64,000 bases of DNA from Tillandsia leiboldiana. Lineage: Eukaryota > Streptophyta > Magnoliopsida > Poales > Bromeliaceae. The notes under the pieces were generated by a model. The model saw only the letters and a program-made list of their open reading frames with translations. It ran no database searches and was not told the origin of the DNA. Positions 49,483 through 61,670 of this stretch are shown one piece after another. The stretch is from NCBI GenBank assembly GCA_029204045.2, contig CM055066.1:50238587-50302586 (forward strand), in the 5' to 3' direction. How positions within the stretch are numbered: the stretch's first letter is position 1; each line of letters starts with the position of its first letter. Position numbers and translations under genes: made by a program.

Positions 49483-50367
49483 GGCTAAATTACAGAAAAA
49501 TTTTCTATAATATACCACTTTTTCACTTTGTCCCCCTGTCTTTCAAAAACTTACATTTTGCCCCCTCGTGATTACGGAATTGGGCATTTATCCCTCCGCC
49601 GTCAGCGTTCCGTAAGTGAACCGTCAATTTCTAAGGTGATATACCGAAAATACTCCTTCCCACCCCCTTCCCTCTCCATGTCCAGCTCCCTGGGCATCGC
49701 CGACCTCTCCGACGGCAGCAAAGACGATGACGACGACGACGACAGGGGGAAGGAGGAAGAGGAGAACTCGGAGGGGAGCAGCGCGGGGGTGGTGGTGGAC
49801 TCGGAGGGGAGCAGCGCGGGGGGCTCTGCGGCGCGGCGTGCTGGAGCGCATGGGGCTCTACGGCGCGGCGTGCGGGAGCGCGTGGGGGGAACGGAGGATG
49901 GGGAAGGAAAGCACGGTGACGGGGACGAGGGCGGGGGGCGGCGGTGGACTCGAAGCGGCGCGGGGGGCTCTGTGGCGCGGCGTGCGGGAGCGCGTGGGGC
50001 TCTGCAGACGTGCGGGAGCGCATGGGGGGAACGGAGGATGGGGAAGGAGAGCGAGATGACGAGGACAGAGACGGGGACGGGGGCGGGAGCGGAGGCGGGG
50101 GCGACGGACTCGGAGGGGAGCGGCGCGGGGGGCTCTGCGGCGCGGCGTGCGGGAACGCGTGGGGCTCTGTAGGCGTGCCGGAGCGCATGGGGGGAGCAGT
50201 GGACGGGGAAGGAAAGAAGGGCATTTACGCTATATTGCCCATTTTGTTAACTCCGTTGTCCCTTAAAAATAATTTTGTAATCACAAGAAGGTAAAATATA
50301 GACTTTTGAAAGACAGGTGACAAAATGAAAAAGCAATATATTATAGAGGGATTTCTATAATTTAGCC
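49483..50367. mobile_element. MULE-like element, family A copy 3, with GC-rich cargo
   Basis: Perfect 9-bp duplication AACTTTTTT (49474-49482, 50368-50376). TIR arms match the family (GGCTAAATTACAGAAAA, CTTTTTCACTTTGTC, GATTACGGAATTG). About 49660-50215 is a GC-rich insert with an open frame through SSLGIADLSDGSKDDDDDDD and tandem repeats around GGCGCGGCGTGC and GGAGCGCATGGGG. Source gene not recognised. Confidence 0.85.
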
Positions 50368-50376
50368 AACTTTTTT

Positions 50377-50500
50377 TTTTTTATCTTAATGCAAAGCTAT
50401 ATTAAGCACTTAATTTAATAAATAAAGTTGCTTCAATATTAGCTTAGGCATAAAAGCATGGCATCTTTGAGGTTATATTCCAACTGAGAGGATATGATAA

Positions 50501-50591
<91 letters not shown>

Positions 50592-51258
50592 AATAGAATT
50601 ACCTTCAGATTTAACAAAACTGTTAATTTAATTATTGAATATAAATAATTAAAATATTATTATTTTGGTAGTTTGATTCTTTAGAATAATTAATTGTTTC
50701 ATATGATTTAAAAATAAAATATCCTAACTTCAAATCTTAATCACTACATATTACAGATAGTAGATACTGATCAAGTCTCCAAAAAATATATAAAAAGAAC
50801 ATATTCATTGCATTTAACAATACAACCACAGAGTTTATATGTTTTGACCTAACACAATCCTAGATTTATTATAAATCATAATCCTACTCAAATTGTTAGA
50901 TTCATATGAACGTTAGATCTTTTACTGTTAGGATTATTATAGACCACAACCCTATTTAAATTATTAGACTCAATCTAACTTAATTTATTGGGCTCAACAT
51001 AATTCAATTTATTAATTTTTTGGGCTACAAAAAATTTGACATATTTCAACTAATATTTAAAAATCAAGTCTCATATTTCTACCAAACAACAAAAAGGATA
51101 AAAATGTATAAAACTTGCATATGGACCATTTTGAAATTACTTCCGAACTTTTCAAAATTTAAATTTTATTATCTAATTATTCAATTTATTTAATTTGAAT
51201 AAATCATCGATATTTTATTAACGGACTCAAATATAATAAATTAAAAAATTAAATAATA
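50377..51258. other. AT-rich spacer with GA microsatellites
   Basis: Two (GA)n tracts at about 50503-50590 and otherwise AT-rich DNA. No gene seen. Confidence 0.5.
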
Positions 51259-51267
51259 AAATTATTT

Positions 51268-52106
51268 GGCTAAATTACAAAAAATCTTCCTGTCATATTT
51301 CATTTTTTCACTTTATCCCACTGTTATTTAAAAGTCTGTAATTTGCGAATTATCTTTAGGGGGCAACGACGGTAACTGAAATGATAAATTGACGAAAATA
51401 CCTTCATTGTGCTGACCCGTGCCAAAGGAGGACGACGGCGGCGGCGACACGAGCGGTACCCGCTTCGCCGCGTGGGACCCGATCTGGAGGAGGTGGACGA
51501 CGACGAAGAGAGCTCGGGCGATGAGCGCTTCGACGACGGCGGCGAAGCGGGCGCGGGCTCCGCCGCATGCGACCCGATCCGGTGGAGACGACGACGATGA
51601 CGGCGGCGAAGCGGGGGCGGGCGCCGCCGCGTGCAACCCGATCTGGAGGAGGAGGACGACAACGGCGAAGCGGGCGCGGGCTCTGCCGCATGCAACCCGA
51701 TCCGGAAGAGACGACGATGATGACGGCGGCGAAGCGGGGGCGGGCGCCGCCGTGTGCGACCCGATCCTGAGGAGGAGGACGACGACGGCGAAGCGGGCGC
51801 GGGTCCGCCGCGTGCCATCTTTTTTTTTCTTTTTTATTCCGAAGCCTTTTTTTTTTATTTTTTTTCTCTTTTCTATTCCGAAGTCTCTTTTTTTTTTTTT
51901 TTTTTTTTTAAAGAATATTTCCCAAAGGTATTTTGGGTATATGACATTATATTTTCAAAAAAACTGACGGTCCACTGACGGAATCGTGACGGCAGAGAGT
52001 TATTGCACAATTTGTTAATTACGAGAGGGCAAAATGTAGACTTATAAATAACAGGAGGTAAAGTGGAAAAGCGGGATATGACAGAAGGGTTTTCTGTAAT
52101 TTAACC
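51268..52106. mobile_element. MULE-like element, family A copy 4, with GC-rich repeat cargo
   Basis: Perfect 9-bp duplication AAATTATTT (51259-51267, 52107-52115). Arms match the family. The insert (about 51415-51825) is GC-rich and largely a minisatellite: GGCGAAGCGG recurs at 51541, 51605, 51664, 51728 and 51787. Open frames in several phases are artefacts of the repeat; the source gene is unknown. Confidence 0.85.
51541..51820. repeat. GC-rich minisatellite with alternating 64/59-bp spacing
   Basis: Five units spaced 64, 59, 64, 59 bp: two unit types alternate, one with GCGGGCGCGGGCTC and one with GCGGGGGCGGGCGCC, so there is a ~123-bp higher-order repeat. Both share GC(G/A)ACCCGATC. Confidence 0.85.
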
Positions 52107-52346
52107 AAATTATTTTTTTAAAAAAAATTAAATAATCAATTCAAAATAATTCATAATTCACTGTTCATCCCCGCCCCATTCAGCACAGATCCCCCCAAGG
52201 ATCCGGGTCCGCAGAGGAAATTGCCATTTTTAGTTTTTCACAAGAATTATAAATCAAGAAGGATATAATGAAAAATATAACTCCACAACAAACAGATTAA
52301 AACATTAAAATAAAGCAGCTTCTGCATACAGATACCCACATTCTTT

Positions 52347-52392
<46 letters not shown>

Positions 52393-52562
52393 GAGCATAC
52401 AAAATTCAAGAAAAGGATCATGCTGCTTGCTATCTGCAATGTTCTTAAGAAATTTTGCATCTGTAATCTTTTCAGCAAAAGGGTGCAAACTCTGTGACAC
52501 TTTTTAGTTTAGTCACTAAGAACTACATAAGCATACTAAGAGGAGCTCATACATTTTTAAAA

Positions 52563-52919
52563 GATTAAATTACAGAAAACCTCCCTATAATATCCCGCTT
52601 TTTCACTTTACCCCCTCGTAATTACCGAATTGTCTTTAAGGGGCAACGGCGTTAACGGAGGAGGTAAATTGACGAAAATGCCCTTACCTTATATTAGAGA
52701 GAGAATAAATTTTAACTTATTTCCCACTATTTTTGAAGGGTATTTTGGGTATATCTAATAATATTTTTTAAAAAATTGACGGTTCACTCACGGAATGGTG
52801 ACGGCGGGAGGATAAATGCATATTTCGATAATTACGTTGGGGCAAAATGTAGACTTTTAAAAGACAGGAGGCAAAGTAAAAAAGCGGGATATTACAGGAA
52901 AGTTTTCTGTAATTTAGCC
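52563..52919. mobile_element. MULE-like MITE, family A copy 5, abutting the RPB5 3' end
   Basis: Ends GATTAAATTACAGAAAA and, inverted, GGCTAAATTACAGAAAA. Flanks TTTTTAAAA and TTTTAAAAA are consistent with a slipped 9-bp duplication. Interior matches copy 1 (TTGACGAAAATGCCCTTA, ACGGAATGGTGACGGCG). Its edge is 35 bp beyond the RPB5 stop codon, so the RPB5 transcript probably ends inside it. Confidence 0.75.
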
Positions 52920-52953
52920 TTTTAAAAAAAAAAAAAGAAGAAGAAGAAGAAGC

Positions 52954-55900
52954 TCAAACAACATACCGATAGGTCACGTATCTTCCTGCAGTCTCACTCG
53001 GTCGAATGATCTTCACCACCTGCCCACGTTTCAAGCCGTAGTATCTCGCAATTGGATCTGTAACTTGAATCCGAGGAAGCTGGAAGCATGACCCATCAAT
53101 AATGTCAATCAATAAAATATATATATATATATATAGAAAAACTAAAGATTGTGTTTTAGAAAATTACTTTACAAGCAGTAGCTATGCTAACCGATAAAGA
53201 GAAAACTGTTATCAACTAATCATGTCAAAAAAAAAAGAAAAAAAAAGAAAGAAGCAGAAATAGCAACAGAAATATGATGCTTGCTATAGAAAGTTTTAAA
53301 ATTGCATCCCTGATTACCATTAACACAGAACAAGCTTCAAATAAGATAACAGAAGATGTTTATCCGAGCCTCAAAGCCATAAATTGTCTTGCAAGAGAAT
53401 TTCAAACAAGAATTAGTTACGGTTTAACTCTTTTGTGTGTAAATTTTTCTTTAAATTTGAGGATTTATCCAGAGTGTCATGTAAAACTCAAGCTTCACAG
53501 GAACTAAATTGCTTGCCGAGGTGTCGTTGCTCTGAGTCCTGGATTGAGACCAACGACATGATTCCTTCTAGGATTTTTAAAGGTTTCGAAACTCAACGAT
53601 CGCATATGAACTCTTGAGTATAGCTACTACACATATCGCCTAGGTTTTTTATGGTTTCAAAACTCACTAATCACTTATGAACTCCAAATATAGCTAGCTT
53701 CTACACCTTCCTTTGGCAAGTACGCAAGTTATGTGGGCATACGCAAGTTATGTGGGCATAAGTGATGAATAGAATGACTTAAGCAAGCTGGGCAAGAAAC
53801 TTCACTGCAAAGATTGTGAAAAGGGAAACACAGGGTGCAAAAAACATATATTAGGCAATTGTTTCCTTTTCCCAAGAATTCAAACTAAGAACTGAGATAT
53901 ATGTGAGAAATATAGATAGAACAAACTTGAACTTTTATAACAAAGATGCATGCTTTTCCAAGCAGGGTCAAAAGTAGATGTAAGCTATTTATTTAGACTT
54001 CAATTGGCAGTCTGTATATTAATAATATGGGTTAATTGCATACAGGTCCCTGCAAATATGTCGAATAGCAAATATATCCCTACAAAATTCAACTTTTCAT
54101 ATTTATCCCTTCAAAAATCCTAAGTTCTTCAAATCTACCCATCTGGTTTAGTACCGTTTGGAATCTGTTTATATTTTAACAGATTCGATGTGAAATGACT
54201 TTTTTGCCCCCTTACAAATATATCCCTCCAAAAATCCCTACGCTCATCTCCTTCCTAGCTTCGACCTCGCTTTGACATGGACGCGGACGGGAGCCTCACG
54301 CAGCTGCACGCGCCGGCCCCGCGCGGCTCGGCTGCATGCCGCGATAATTAACTAATTATTAATTAAATTAATTAAATAATTAACTAATATTTTATCTAAT
54401 TAATTAAATAATATATTAAATAATTATAATATACAAAGGGTAAAAAGATAAATTTACTTTTTTTATCTAACCAAGGTTAAGCATTTAACCTATGGTTAAC
54501 TCAACTTTTCTAACAAAGATGGACGGTAGGGGTAGATTTGAATAACGGTGGATTTTTGAAGGAATAAATATGAAAAGTTGAATTTTGTAGGGATATATTT
54601 ACTATTCGACATATTTGCAGGGACCTGTATGCAATTAACCCTAATATTAATATTAATATATGGCATGAACAAAATGGAACCAGCAGCTCCTTACTTTATT
54701 AAGAAAGAAAGTAACCATATCAAATCACTCAATTAGTGTATTTAAAAGCTTTGACCGAGCAGTCAAATTTTGAATGACATTGAAACAATAAAACAGTAAG
54801 CCAGAAAGGAACATTGAACAAAAAAAGGATAACTGGGAAAATAGTTTTAGTTCATAAGAGGCTTAATTACACAATACTGCATCGTACTTTACATAGTTTT
54901 TCACTTTCTACATTATACTATTTTTTTTTTTTTCAAAGACATCACTCAACTATTATTTATTTTCAATCCCTACACTATAAACAATAAGCATGTAATTTTG
55001 GATGAAAGCTGTTAAAAAGTACTTGGTTGAAAGTGACAGAGCAAATATTCATCTCATTTTAACACGAAAAATAACAAAATACATAAAGATAACGGAATAA
55101 TAGTTAAAAAAAAAAAAACTTGATAGATGTTTCTAGTGACCTTATCATAAAGATTCATTCATTTTACATTTGTCCAACTATTTAACCAGTGCATGCAAAT
55201 AAAGTTGATAGGTTTTCTCTAAAACAATAAATTTGTTGAAGAGATTGGCGAGAAAAAATTAGTTGAGTGATATTTATGAGAAAAGAGAATCATACAAGGT
55301 AGAAAAGATGAAATTATCTAAAATACTGTGTACAGATTGATAAAATATAATAAAACAATAGTGTCTTTGAAAAAAAATTAGTAAAATGTAGCAAATGAAA
55401 ATAACACTGAAGTACAATGTAGTAGGGTGTAATTAAGCCATCTTAAAAAGCGCAACATATTTTACTTCGAGGACTAAAGGCTAACATGCAACCCACATAA
55501 TAGTTTGAGGACCAATGGCGGAGTTTAGCCATTTTAGTCCAAACATCTATAACAATTAGGATGATTTAGACCTAATGAAACCCATTTTTGCATACCATGT
55601 GAACCAAATCATCATGAGAAATCCTCGATAACAAACTATCAACTGCCACTACAATGCACCTACCAATGAAGGATTCCCAAAAGGGATATCCAAAAATGTT
55701 GCAGTATGATATGCTACATCACTAAAATAATAAAAATTCACCTTACAGCAACCACCCTCCATCCACAAGTGAAAGGAATAAATAGGAGAAGTACCGAGCA
55801 TTATGGAAACAACTTATATCAAAATTTTCTTGAGCGAGAGAGAGAGAGAGAGAGAGAAGGTAGATTTCACTCAGCTCCAGTCCTATTCTCAGTATTGATT

Positions 55901-58900
55901 TAATCAGATAGGATGTTATATGCATTTAAACAAGAGGTGCTATGACATTTACGTACAACTAAGATAATGTCTAGCTGGCTAAATGAGGTGTGCTTGCCTA
56001 ATCTTTGTCCAAATTTGGCCCTAAAAAAATGACACATGTCCATATTGTATGTATATGAGGAGCACAATAGGTGGATACAAATTTGTTTTTTGTTTATAAA
56101 CTACAAGGGCTTGCATAATTGTTCAGCGGACATTTTCTATTCATGAAAAATCTCTCCAACAAATTATCATATGAATAGTGAAATTTTGTGTGTTAATACC
56201 ACTGATGTGTGTAAGAAGTCAAAGTATAAGGAATTACATAGATGTTGTTTTCCACATCAAGGGTTTCTACCGTATAATTATTATTTAGTACAATGAACAC
56301 TATGTCCAGAACCTTCGGAACTCAAGAAAAATTGGATTATGTTGATACAATGCACCTAAAAAAATGAAATTGCTGTACTAATAATTCAAAGAATCGCCAA
56401 AACAATGATTAAATAATAAACAGCAGCCAAAAAAGGAAAAAGAAACCGACAGTTATTCTTACCTGAGTTTCTTTTACAGTGTAGCGCTCTAACAATGTCT
56501 TCTTCTCCTCTGGAGTCAACAGTTGATGCTCTGGTACAAGTACATGCTCTTTGATGTTGACCAAAAGCTCTGCCTCCTGCATTTAGTACATTAAACATCA
56601 TTTCATATCTTTCACGCATAATTAGAAGCTAAAAAAAGAAAATCATTCAATCCATGCACTAAGGTGCAAGTTTCAATGTTCTCATGGTTCAGAAAATAAA
56701 ATGTTTGTGCACACTCACTTTAAAGTCTATTGTAATAATACAAAAAAAAAAAAAAAAAAAAAAAAAATTCAAAGGAAAAAAGAATCACCTGAAAAACTTC
56801 CAAATGATATTTCTGAGAAACTTCTAGCAAGGATGATCTAGCGAAGGGAGTCAGATTCTGTTGAACAACCAATATTCCTCGCATCACATTCTCTGCTTTC
56901 ATCCGTTCTAAATATTGTTTTATTTGTTTCACCCCAACTTTCGGTTCTTCTGGAAAGAACACATAAATCTGGATCCACGAACAGGAGAAGAGACAGAAAA
57001 CATTGTGTTATTGGATATGAGAGTAGGCAAAGAGGCAGTTTGGTACATAATAAAAAGGCGAAATTTGAGCCAATATAATCTGAGTGAAACAATTTCAATA
57101 TATGAATTGGATAAGGCTAAATAGATAATGCAAATCAAGTACAGACAAGTAATGCAAAAGTGTGCAGAAATTTACTAAGGCAGGAAGTAAACTACACTGG
57201 ATTTTTTTTCCTCCAACCTAATCCAGATGGATAACACAGAATACATGGTGGCAAAGAGGACTAAACACAAAAAAAGCAAAGGAGAGATAATGAACAAATT
57301 GTGCTCTCATTTTCATTCTGATTACAAAAATTTACATTAATGGAGACAAAAAAGGAAAACAATAGAAGCGGTTCTTCTATGCCAAACAGAACCTTCTCTC
57401 CTGGTTAAGGCTTCAATTTCCCTTTTCCTGACCCATTCTTTTTTTCCCAAACAATTGTTATAAAAACATATTTAACATTCTTACTTTCAAACAGCTGAAG
57501 ATGAGGACAAACATGATTCTAATTAAAATTACAAGACAAGAACAACTATTTACTCAAAAATAAAAGCAGGCATGCCCATAATGAGTCTCTGAGGGACCTC
57601 TCATCCATTCAAACACAATTGTTCCAAATAAGCTATGCCATCCAAACACAAGTTTCGGTCTCCCTTCTTAAAAGACAGAAAAGTTCATAAACTTAGCTAT
57701 AAAACTCTCAAGCAGGCCAAAGATAACTCCAGTACAAAGTTAATATGCTCTTCCGGAGTCCTCTCTTTGAAAATACAAGAGTAGACCGCATGGATGAATG
57801 TTTTATAAAATTGAATTCGCATTTTTTTTCTCTCTATTTCTGTTAATATAATGTCCTTCTCTTTTTCTCTGTTATTCCGTGTGCCTCCTTATGGTTCACA
57901 ATCTTCTTTCTATAAAAACATGCACCATATAATGGATGAACTAAATGATTTAAACAGTAACGCAAGCAACAATGCTCAGAACAGATAAAAACCACTCCCC
58001 ATACTAGGGGAAAAAGGAAATCGCCACCCGAACTTCAAAATGATGATATAAACTACATAAACTTTCCAATTATTCCACATCAAACCACCTAATCTTGTAT
58101 TCTGTTAATTTTTCTCAACAATCTTCAATAACATGAAAACCAAAATAACTCAAGCACCCTTAAAATGTATCCTTCATTCAAAAGAAGAGAGGCATTTGTG
58201 TCATTAGACTTTCAAAATTCCAAGCTAGGTGGTTGATTGAGGCAATTATAAAGCTCATTCAGTTTATTTTAGGGTACAAATGAACCGATCTTACCTGAAC
58301 TATTGCATATATTGAAATAGATATTTGAACTTGGAAAAAAAATTTAGCTTATTATCTAACCTTACAGTGCTTTTGGCATAGGTAGCGAAACTTTGAATTT
58401 TAATTTTACTGCCCCATCTTAGCAGTATTTGTAATTTTTTTTTAAATTAAAACATAGGATGCTTCCCTATGCATATTCATTGAAAATAAAATATTACAAT
58501 GAGAAACATCATAGAGAATCTACATGCCCATCAACCATCAAGACAAGCATATCCCTCCTGTCCTGATCAAATAACGAGATATAAGTTGACATACTCCAAA
58601 AGCACTACACTCATACATTCTCCTCAGACCGCAAGGTAAACTAACAAGAGAAAGAAAACAGTCTAAGAGACAAGCAGACCATAAGAGTACTATACATCTA
58701 AGAATCTACTAAAGCCTCAATAGCAAAAGAAGCAGTTAGATGTAGTAGTCTACGGAGCGGGGTCAAGACCTGTTGCCCGAGGGTGCCGAGGTATGTCAGC
58801 CAGGTTAGTGTCAGATTCGGCGTTTTCTCAGAGGTCTTAGTGACCAATATGGTGGCCTCGATTTTGTATTTGGTTATTCCATCATTGATGCATTGTTTAC

Positions 58901-59457
58901 CTGCTTAGCATGCTTAGTAATTGTACTATTGTGATTGCTCAGTTTTTTGATTCAGTATCTATATCAACATGGTCTTACTCTGGTATTCAGTACCCTGTTA
59001 TGCTCAGCACTGTATTCATGATTATTCAGTTATCAGCCTGTTATTTCTGCCTTACCTATTGATTTTTACTATCCACTAATTATTGTATACCAGTAGGTAC
59101 GATTTGCTATTTCTCGGCCCGTCGTGCCCACTGGGATACATTTATATTGTATCTCACACCCCCTGGGTGACCATTTTTCAGATCGGTCGGATGCTGGGAT
59201 GTCGGGACGTGTTGGTGAGGCTATTGCGATAGTGCTGACTCTTCTGTCCCCAGTTTATTTATCTTCCGCATTTATGATTTTGTAATATTGTAAAATATAA
59301 TTGTAATAATTATTCTTTAGTTGTTGCATAGTTTAGACTACTCTGATATTGGTTGTATATGCTTGCCGTGCATGTATAAGAAAGGCTCTGTCCAAAGTGA
59401 TAGAAAATTTTCTATACATGTGGCGATCTGGTCATGCCCTGGATTGCTTTTAAACTT

Positions 59458-59505
<48 letters not shown>

Positions 59506-60610
59506 AAAAAAAAAAAAAAAGCCTGCTTTTCGAAACTCGGGGCGTGACAGATTTTGACAAAATATTTTGCAATCTAACAAAATATTTTGATCCCTAACAT
59601 AATATCTATACTATAAATAAAAGCACACAGGCGGACAGACAAACTCTTGATTGGAATATCCTCCTAAACCTTATTCCTCAGCGATCCATGGTTTCCAATT
59701 TACCATGGACCCCTATTACTCGTTTCCAAAATCCACAATGATTCCCATTTATATTTAGAATCCTCCTTTAATTTGGATGGTTATTTAATCCCACAAAATT
59801 TTAGCAGGAGAAAGAAAGAAAAAGTGATAGACCAATATGGTTCCGTTTTTTATTTCGAATCCTCCTTTCCTACACCTTCTTTGAAGATTTTTCATATGTC
59901 CCAAATTTCTTAATTGTTATCTTAAAATAACTGTCACGCGCATTCAAAAATTCAAGTGCTATGGCACAGGGTCGAGCCGAAAACTTGCCGGCACGATGCG
60001 TGTCAGGCCATGCCGATGAGTGCCAATGCCGACATATAATGGCATGAAATATTTATTTTCTTTAACAATAAAATTTTCTAATTGCTTATTATCTTTACAA
60101 AACCTTTTGAACTATATTGAAATTTTTTTAAGTAATTTAAAGAAAATAGGGTTTTGAACTATGCCATCAACACAAAAGTTGTATCATGTCGGTATTCTGT
60201 TGGCACAGTACAGCACGGTGTATACGGTCCGTGCTGATGGATACTTAAATCCTCGTGCGCATTACACATGCACTACGACTAGTTATATTAAAAGCACTAT
60301 AAGGCCTATATATTTTCGTCGAATTTTCGACTTTCGGCATTTTAGCAGCATCAAGAAATCACCAAAAATTCAACTAAAAAAAGAAAAGCATGCAACTTTC
60401 ACCGGGATAGACCTGGTTGGCAGGCTCGTTCTTCTTGGACTTGTTGAAGACGAGGTCTTCCCTCCTCACGGTCTCGCCGAACTTGTCCACGAACTGCCTC
60501 CTGTTCATCTCAATCTCCGCGTCCAAGACCAGGTAGCCTCTGTCCTTCAGTATCTGCATCACCGTCCGTCGGATCCGGAACAAACGGCTGATCTCGTCGT
60601 CTGACGCCAT
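52954..60610 (-). CDS. RPB5: DNA-directed RNA polymerase subunit RPB5 (NRPB5-type)
   Basis: RPB5 is the ~24-kDa jaw subunit; in plants the canonical form is shared by nuclear RNA polymerases I-IV. Minus-strand exons 60610-60413, 56968-56789, 56576-56463 and 53079-52954 join in phase 0 with GT-AG borders to give 205 aa, the usual RPB5 length. Motifs in order: FRIRRTVMQILKDRGYLV, IYVFFPEEPKVGVKQIK, ILVVQQNLTPFARS, HLEVFQEAELLVNIKEH, LTPEEKKTLLERY, then the conserved C-terminal assembly domain LPRIQVTDPIARYYGLKRGQ and IIRPSETAGRYVTYRYVV. The fit to the pol II/IV-type form, rather than pol V RPB5, is from memory. Introns 1 and 3 exceed 3 kb and host transposons. Two telobox motifs lie upstream. 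Confidence 0.95.
53080..54027 (-). other. RPB5: RPB5 intron 3, part before the family C element
   Basis: AT-rich intron sequence. A short direct duplication (ACGCAAGTTATGTGGGCATA) occurs at about 53722-53760. No gene. Confidence 0.5.
54029..54641. mobile_element. Long-TIR element (family C copy 2) in RPB5 intron 3
   Basis: Ends GGGTTAATTGCATACAGG at both sides in inverted orientation, with ~110-bp arms including TCGAATAG(C/T)AAATATAT. It runs in the opposite sense to the copy at 30009: the AT-rich TAATTAATTAAATAAT arm is on the right here. A short GC-rich insert (about 54270-54345, MDADGSLTQLHAPAPRG in one frame) differs from the insert of copy 1 and is not recognised. Flanks are AT repeats, so the TSD is unclear. 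Confidence 0.75.
54861..55437. mobile_element. TIR element candidate in RPB5 intron 3
   Basis: Starts GGCTTAATTACACAATACTG and ends with an inverse related to GGCTTAATTACACCCTACTA, giving ~35-bp imperfect TIRs over ~577 bp. The A-rich interior has no coding frame. Flanks TTCATAAGA and ATCTTAAAA do not form a clear duplication. Confidence 0.5.
55438..56462 (-). other. RPB5: Rest of RPB5 intron 3
   Basis: AT-rich with a short (GA)n tract near 55834-55857. No gene or delimited element seen. Confidence 0.5.
56969..58739 (-). other. RPB5: RPB5 intron 1, distal part
   Basis: AT-rich intron without supportable genes; short open frames are chance. No TIR or LTR boundary established. Confidence 0.5.
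58740..59549 (+). mobile_element. LTR-retroelement fragment (LTR 3' part) in RPB5 intron 1
   Basis: Ends CTCGGGGCGTGACA at about 59549, an LTR-type 3' end. About 59090-59230 (TACGATTTGCTATTTCTCGG, CGTCGTGCCCACTGGGATAC) is related, inverted, to 31120-31260. A (TA)n tract (59459-59502) and poly-A (59504-59520) interrupt it near the end. No coding domains; the left boundary is uncertain. Confidence 0.55.
59605..60282 (+). mobile_element. Non-autonomous Helitron candidate in RPB5 intron 1
   Basis: Starts TCTATACTATAAATAAAAGC, a form typical of plant Helitron 5' ends, immediately after an A. Ends CTAG followed by T (60279-60283), preceded by a small GTGC...GCAC hairpin (60255-60273). Insertion between A and T with a TC...CTAG structure fits Helitrons. 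Interior has TGGCAC/GTGCC motifs and no coding frame. The hairpin is short, so confidence is moderate. Confidence 0.45.
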
Positions 60611-60771
60611 CTCCTCCTCCTCCTCTCCCTACTAAGCCCTAGAACCAATCATGAAGAACAAGTTATAGATACATCGACACTAAACAAATTTCTAAAAAAA
60701 ATTTTTAATGAATTCGATCCAAAAACATGGAATGTGCACCTCGAATTGCTCGTTGTATAGGTGGCAGAGGA

Positions 60772-60798
60772 TTAGGGTTTTAAGGTTTTTTAGGGTTT
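60772..60798 (-). promoter_or_regulatory. RPB5: Two teloboxes upstream of RPB5
   Basis: AAACCCTAA occurs twice on the minus strand (60780-60772 and 60798-60790), 160-190 bp upstream of the RPB5 ATG. Teloboxes are common near the start sites of plant housekeeping and translation/transcription genes. Confidence 0.55.
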
Positions 60799-61670
60799 CT
60801 AATGGAGAGAAGGGAGGGTTCGGGAAGGTTAGAGGCGGCAAAAACCATAGGGTCTTATAATAAGAAACAAGCAAATGCACACGGATTGTAAAAATATAAT
60901 AACTTGCAAGAGAGCCATCGGTAAGCTCCTCACTCAACCCTACAAGGAACTCGAGATGAGCTTTCTCTCAAAAATAGTAGTATTATTTTTGTAGTCAAAT
61001 TTCTTTAAAGTTTCCTTTTTGGGATTACAAAGACGAAAAAAATCACTTCATGTCAACATTCCAGCAAATTAGCAAATAACATATAATTTTGTCTACACCA
61101 CAACACACATGCAGGATAAGTGATGTACCATACAGATGCAAGCAACTATATTAGTTGAGATCCTACTTAAGATTATTTGTATTGAACAAACCCACTAAAC
61201 AGTGTTCACCTACAGAGCAAAATTTTAAAGCACAAAGACAGTAAAATAAACAGATAAATACATGCAATGAGAGTGAAAGTCATAATGGAACATAACAGCA
61301 GCAGTCTAGCAGTAGTAGTCCATATGGCATCACAATGGTTTAGCTATTTAATATCCTAAGCAACTAGCTAGCATAGCTGTCATACCAACACTTCTCACTT
61401 TTAACAAAAGAGAAAATGAGGGCTATAAATGCAACTCAGCCTTTTAGCAGAAATACATCACAATGCACATTTCTAAACAGAGATCAACTATAACAGTTGT
61501 TTATGCGAAATTTTAAAATGGAAAGACTATAAAAGAACAAAACTAACAATTGCTGCAACCTAGCGGCTACATTGATGAATGTGGTAGAGATAGGAAGTGT
61601 AAAATAAAAACGACTATCTCTCAATGTGCACTTTATGGAGTAAAAGGAGGAACACTTGTAAATATTGCAG
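60799..61670. other. RPB5 upstream region / intergenic
   Basis: No exons 1-3 of a MADS-box gene were found here or further left, although exons 4 onward follow. Otherwise AT-rich with nothing recognised. Confidence 0.5.

Noticed and set aside
49528..50172. 214-codon acidic/Gly-rich + strand frame as a real gene
   Set aside because: It begins in the transposon arm, is built of tandem GC-rich repeats, and is open in several phases; treated as cargo.
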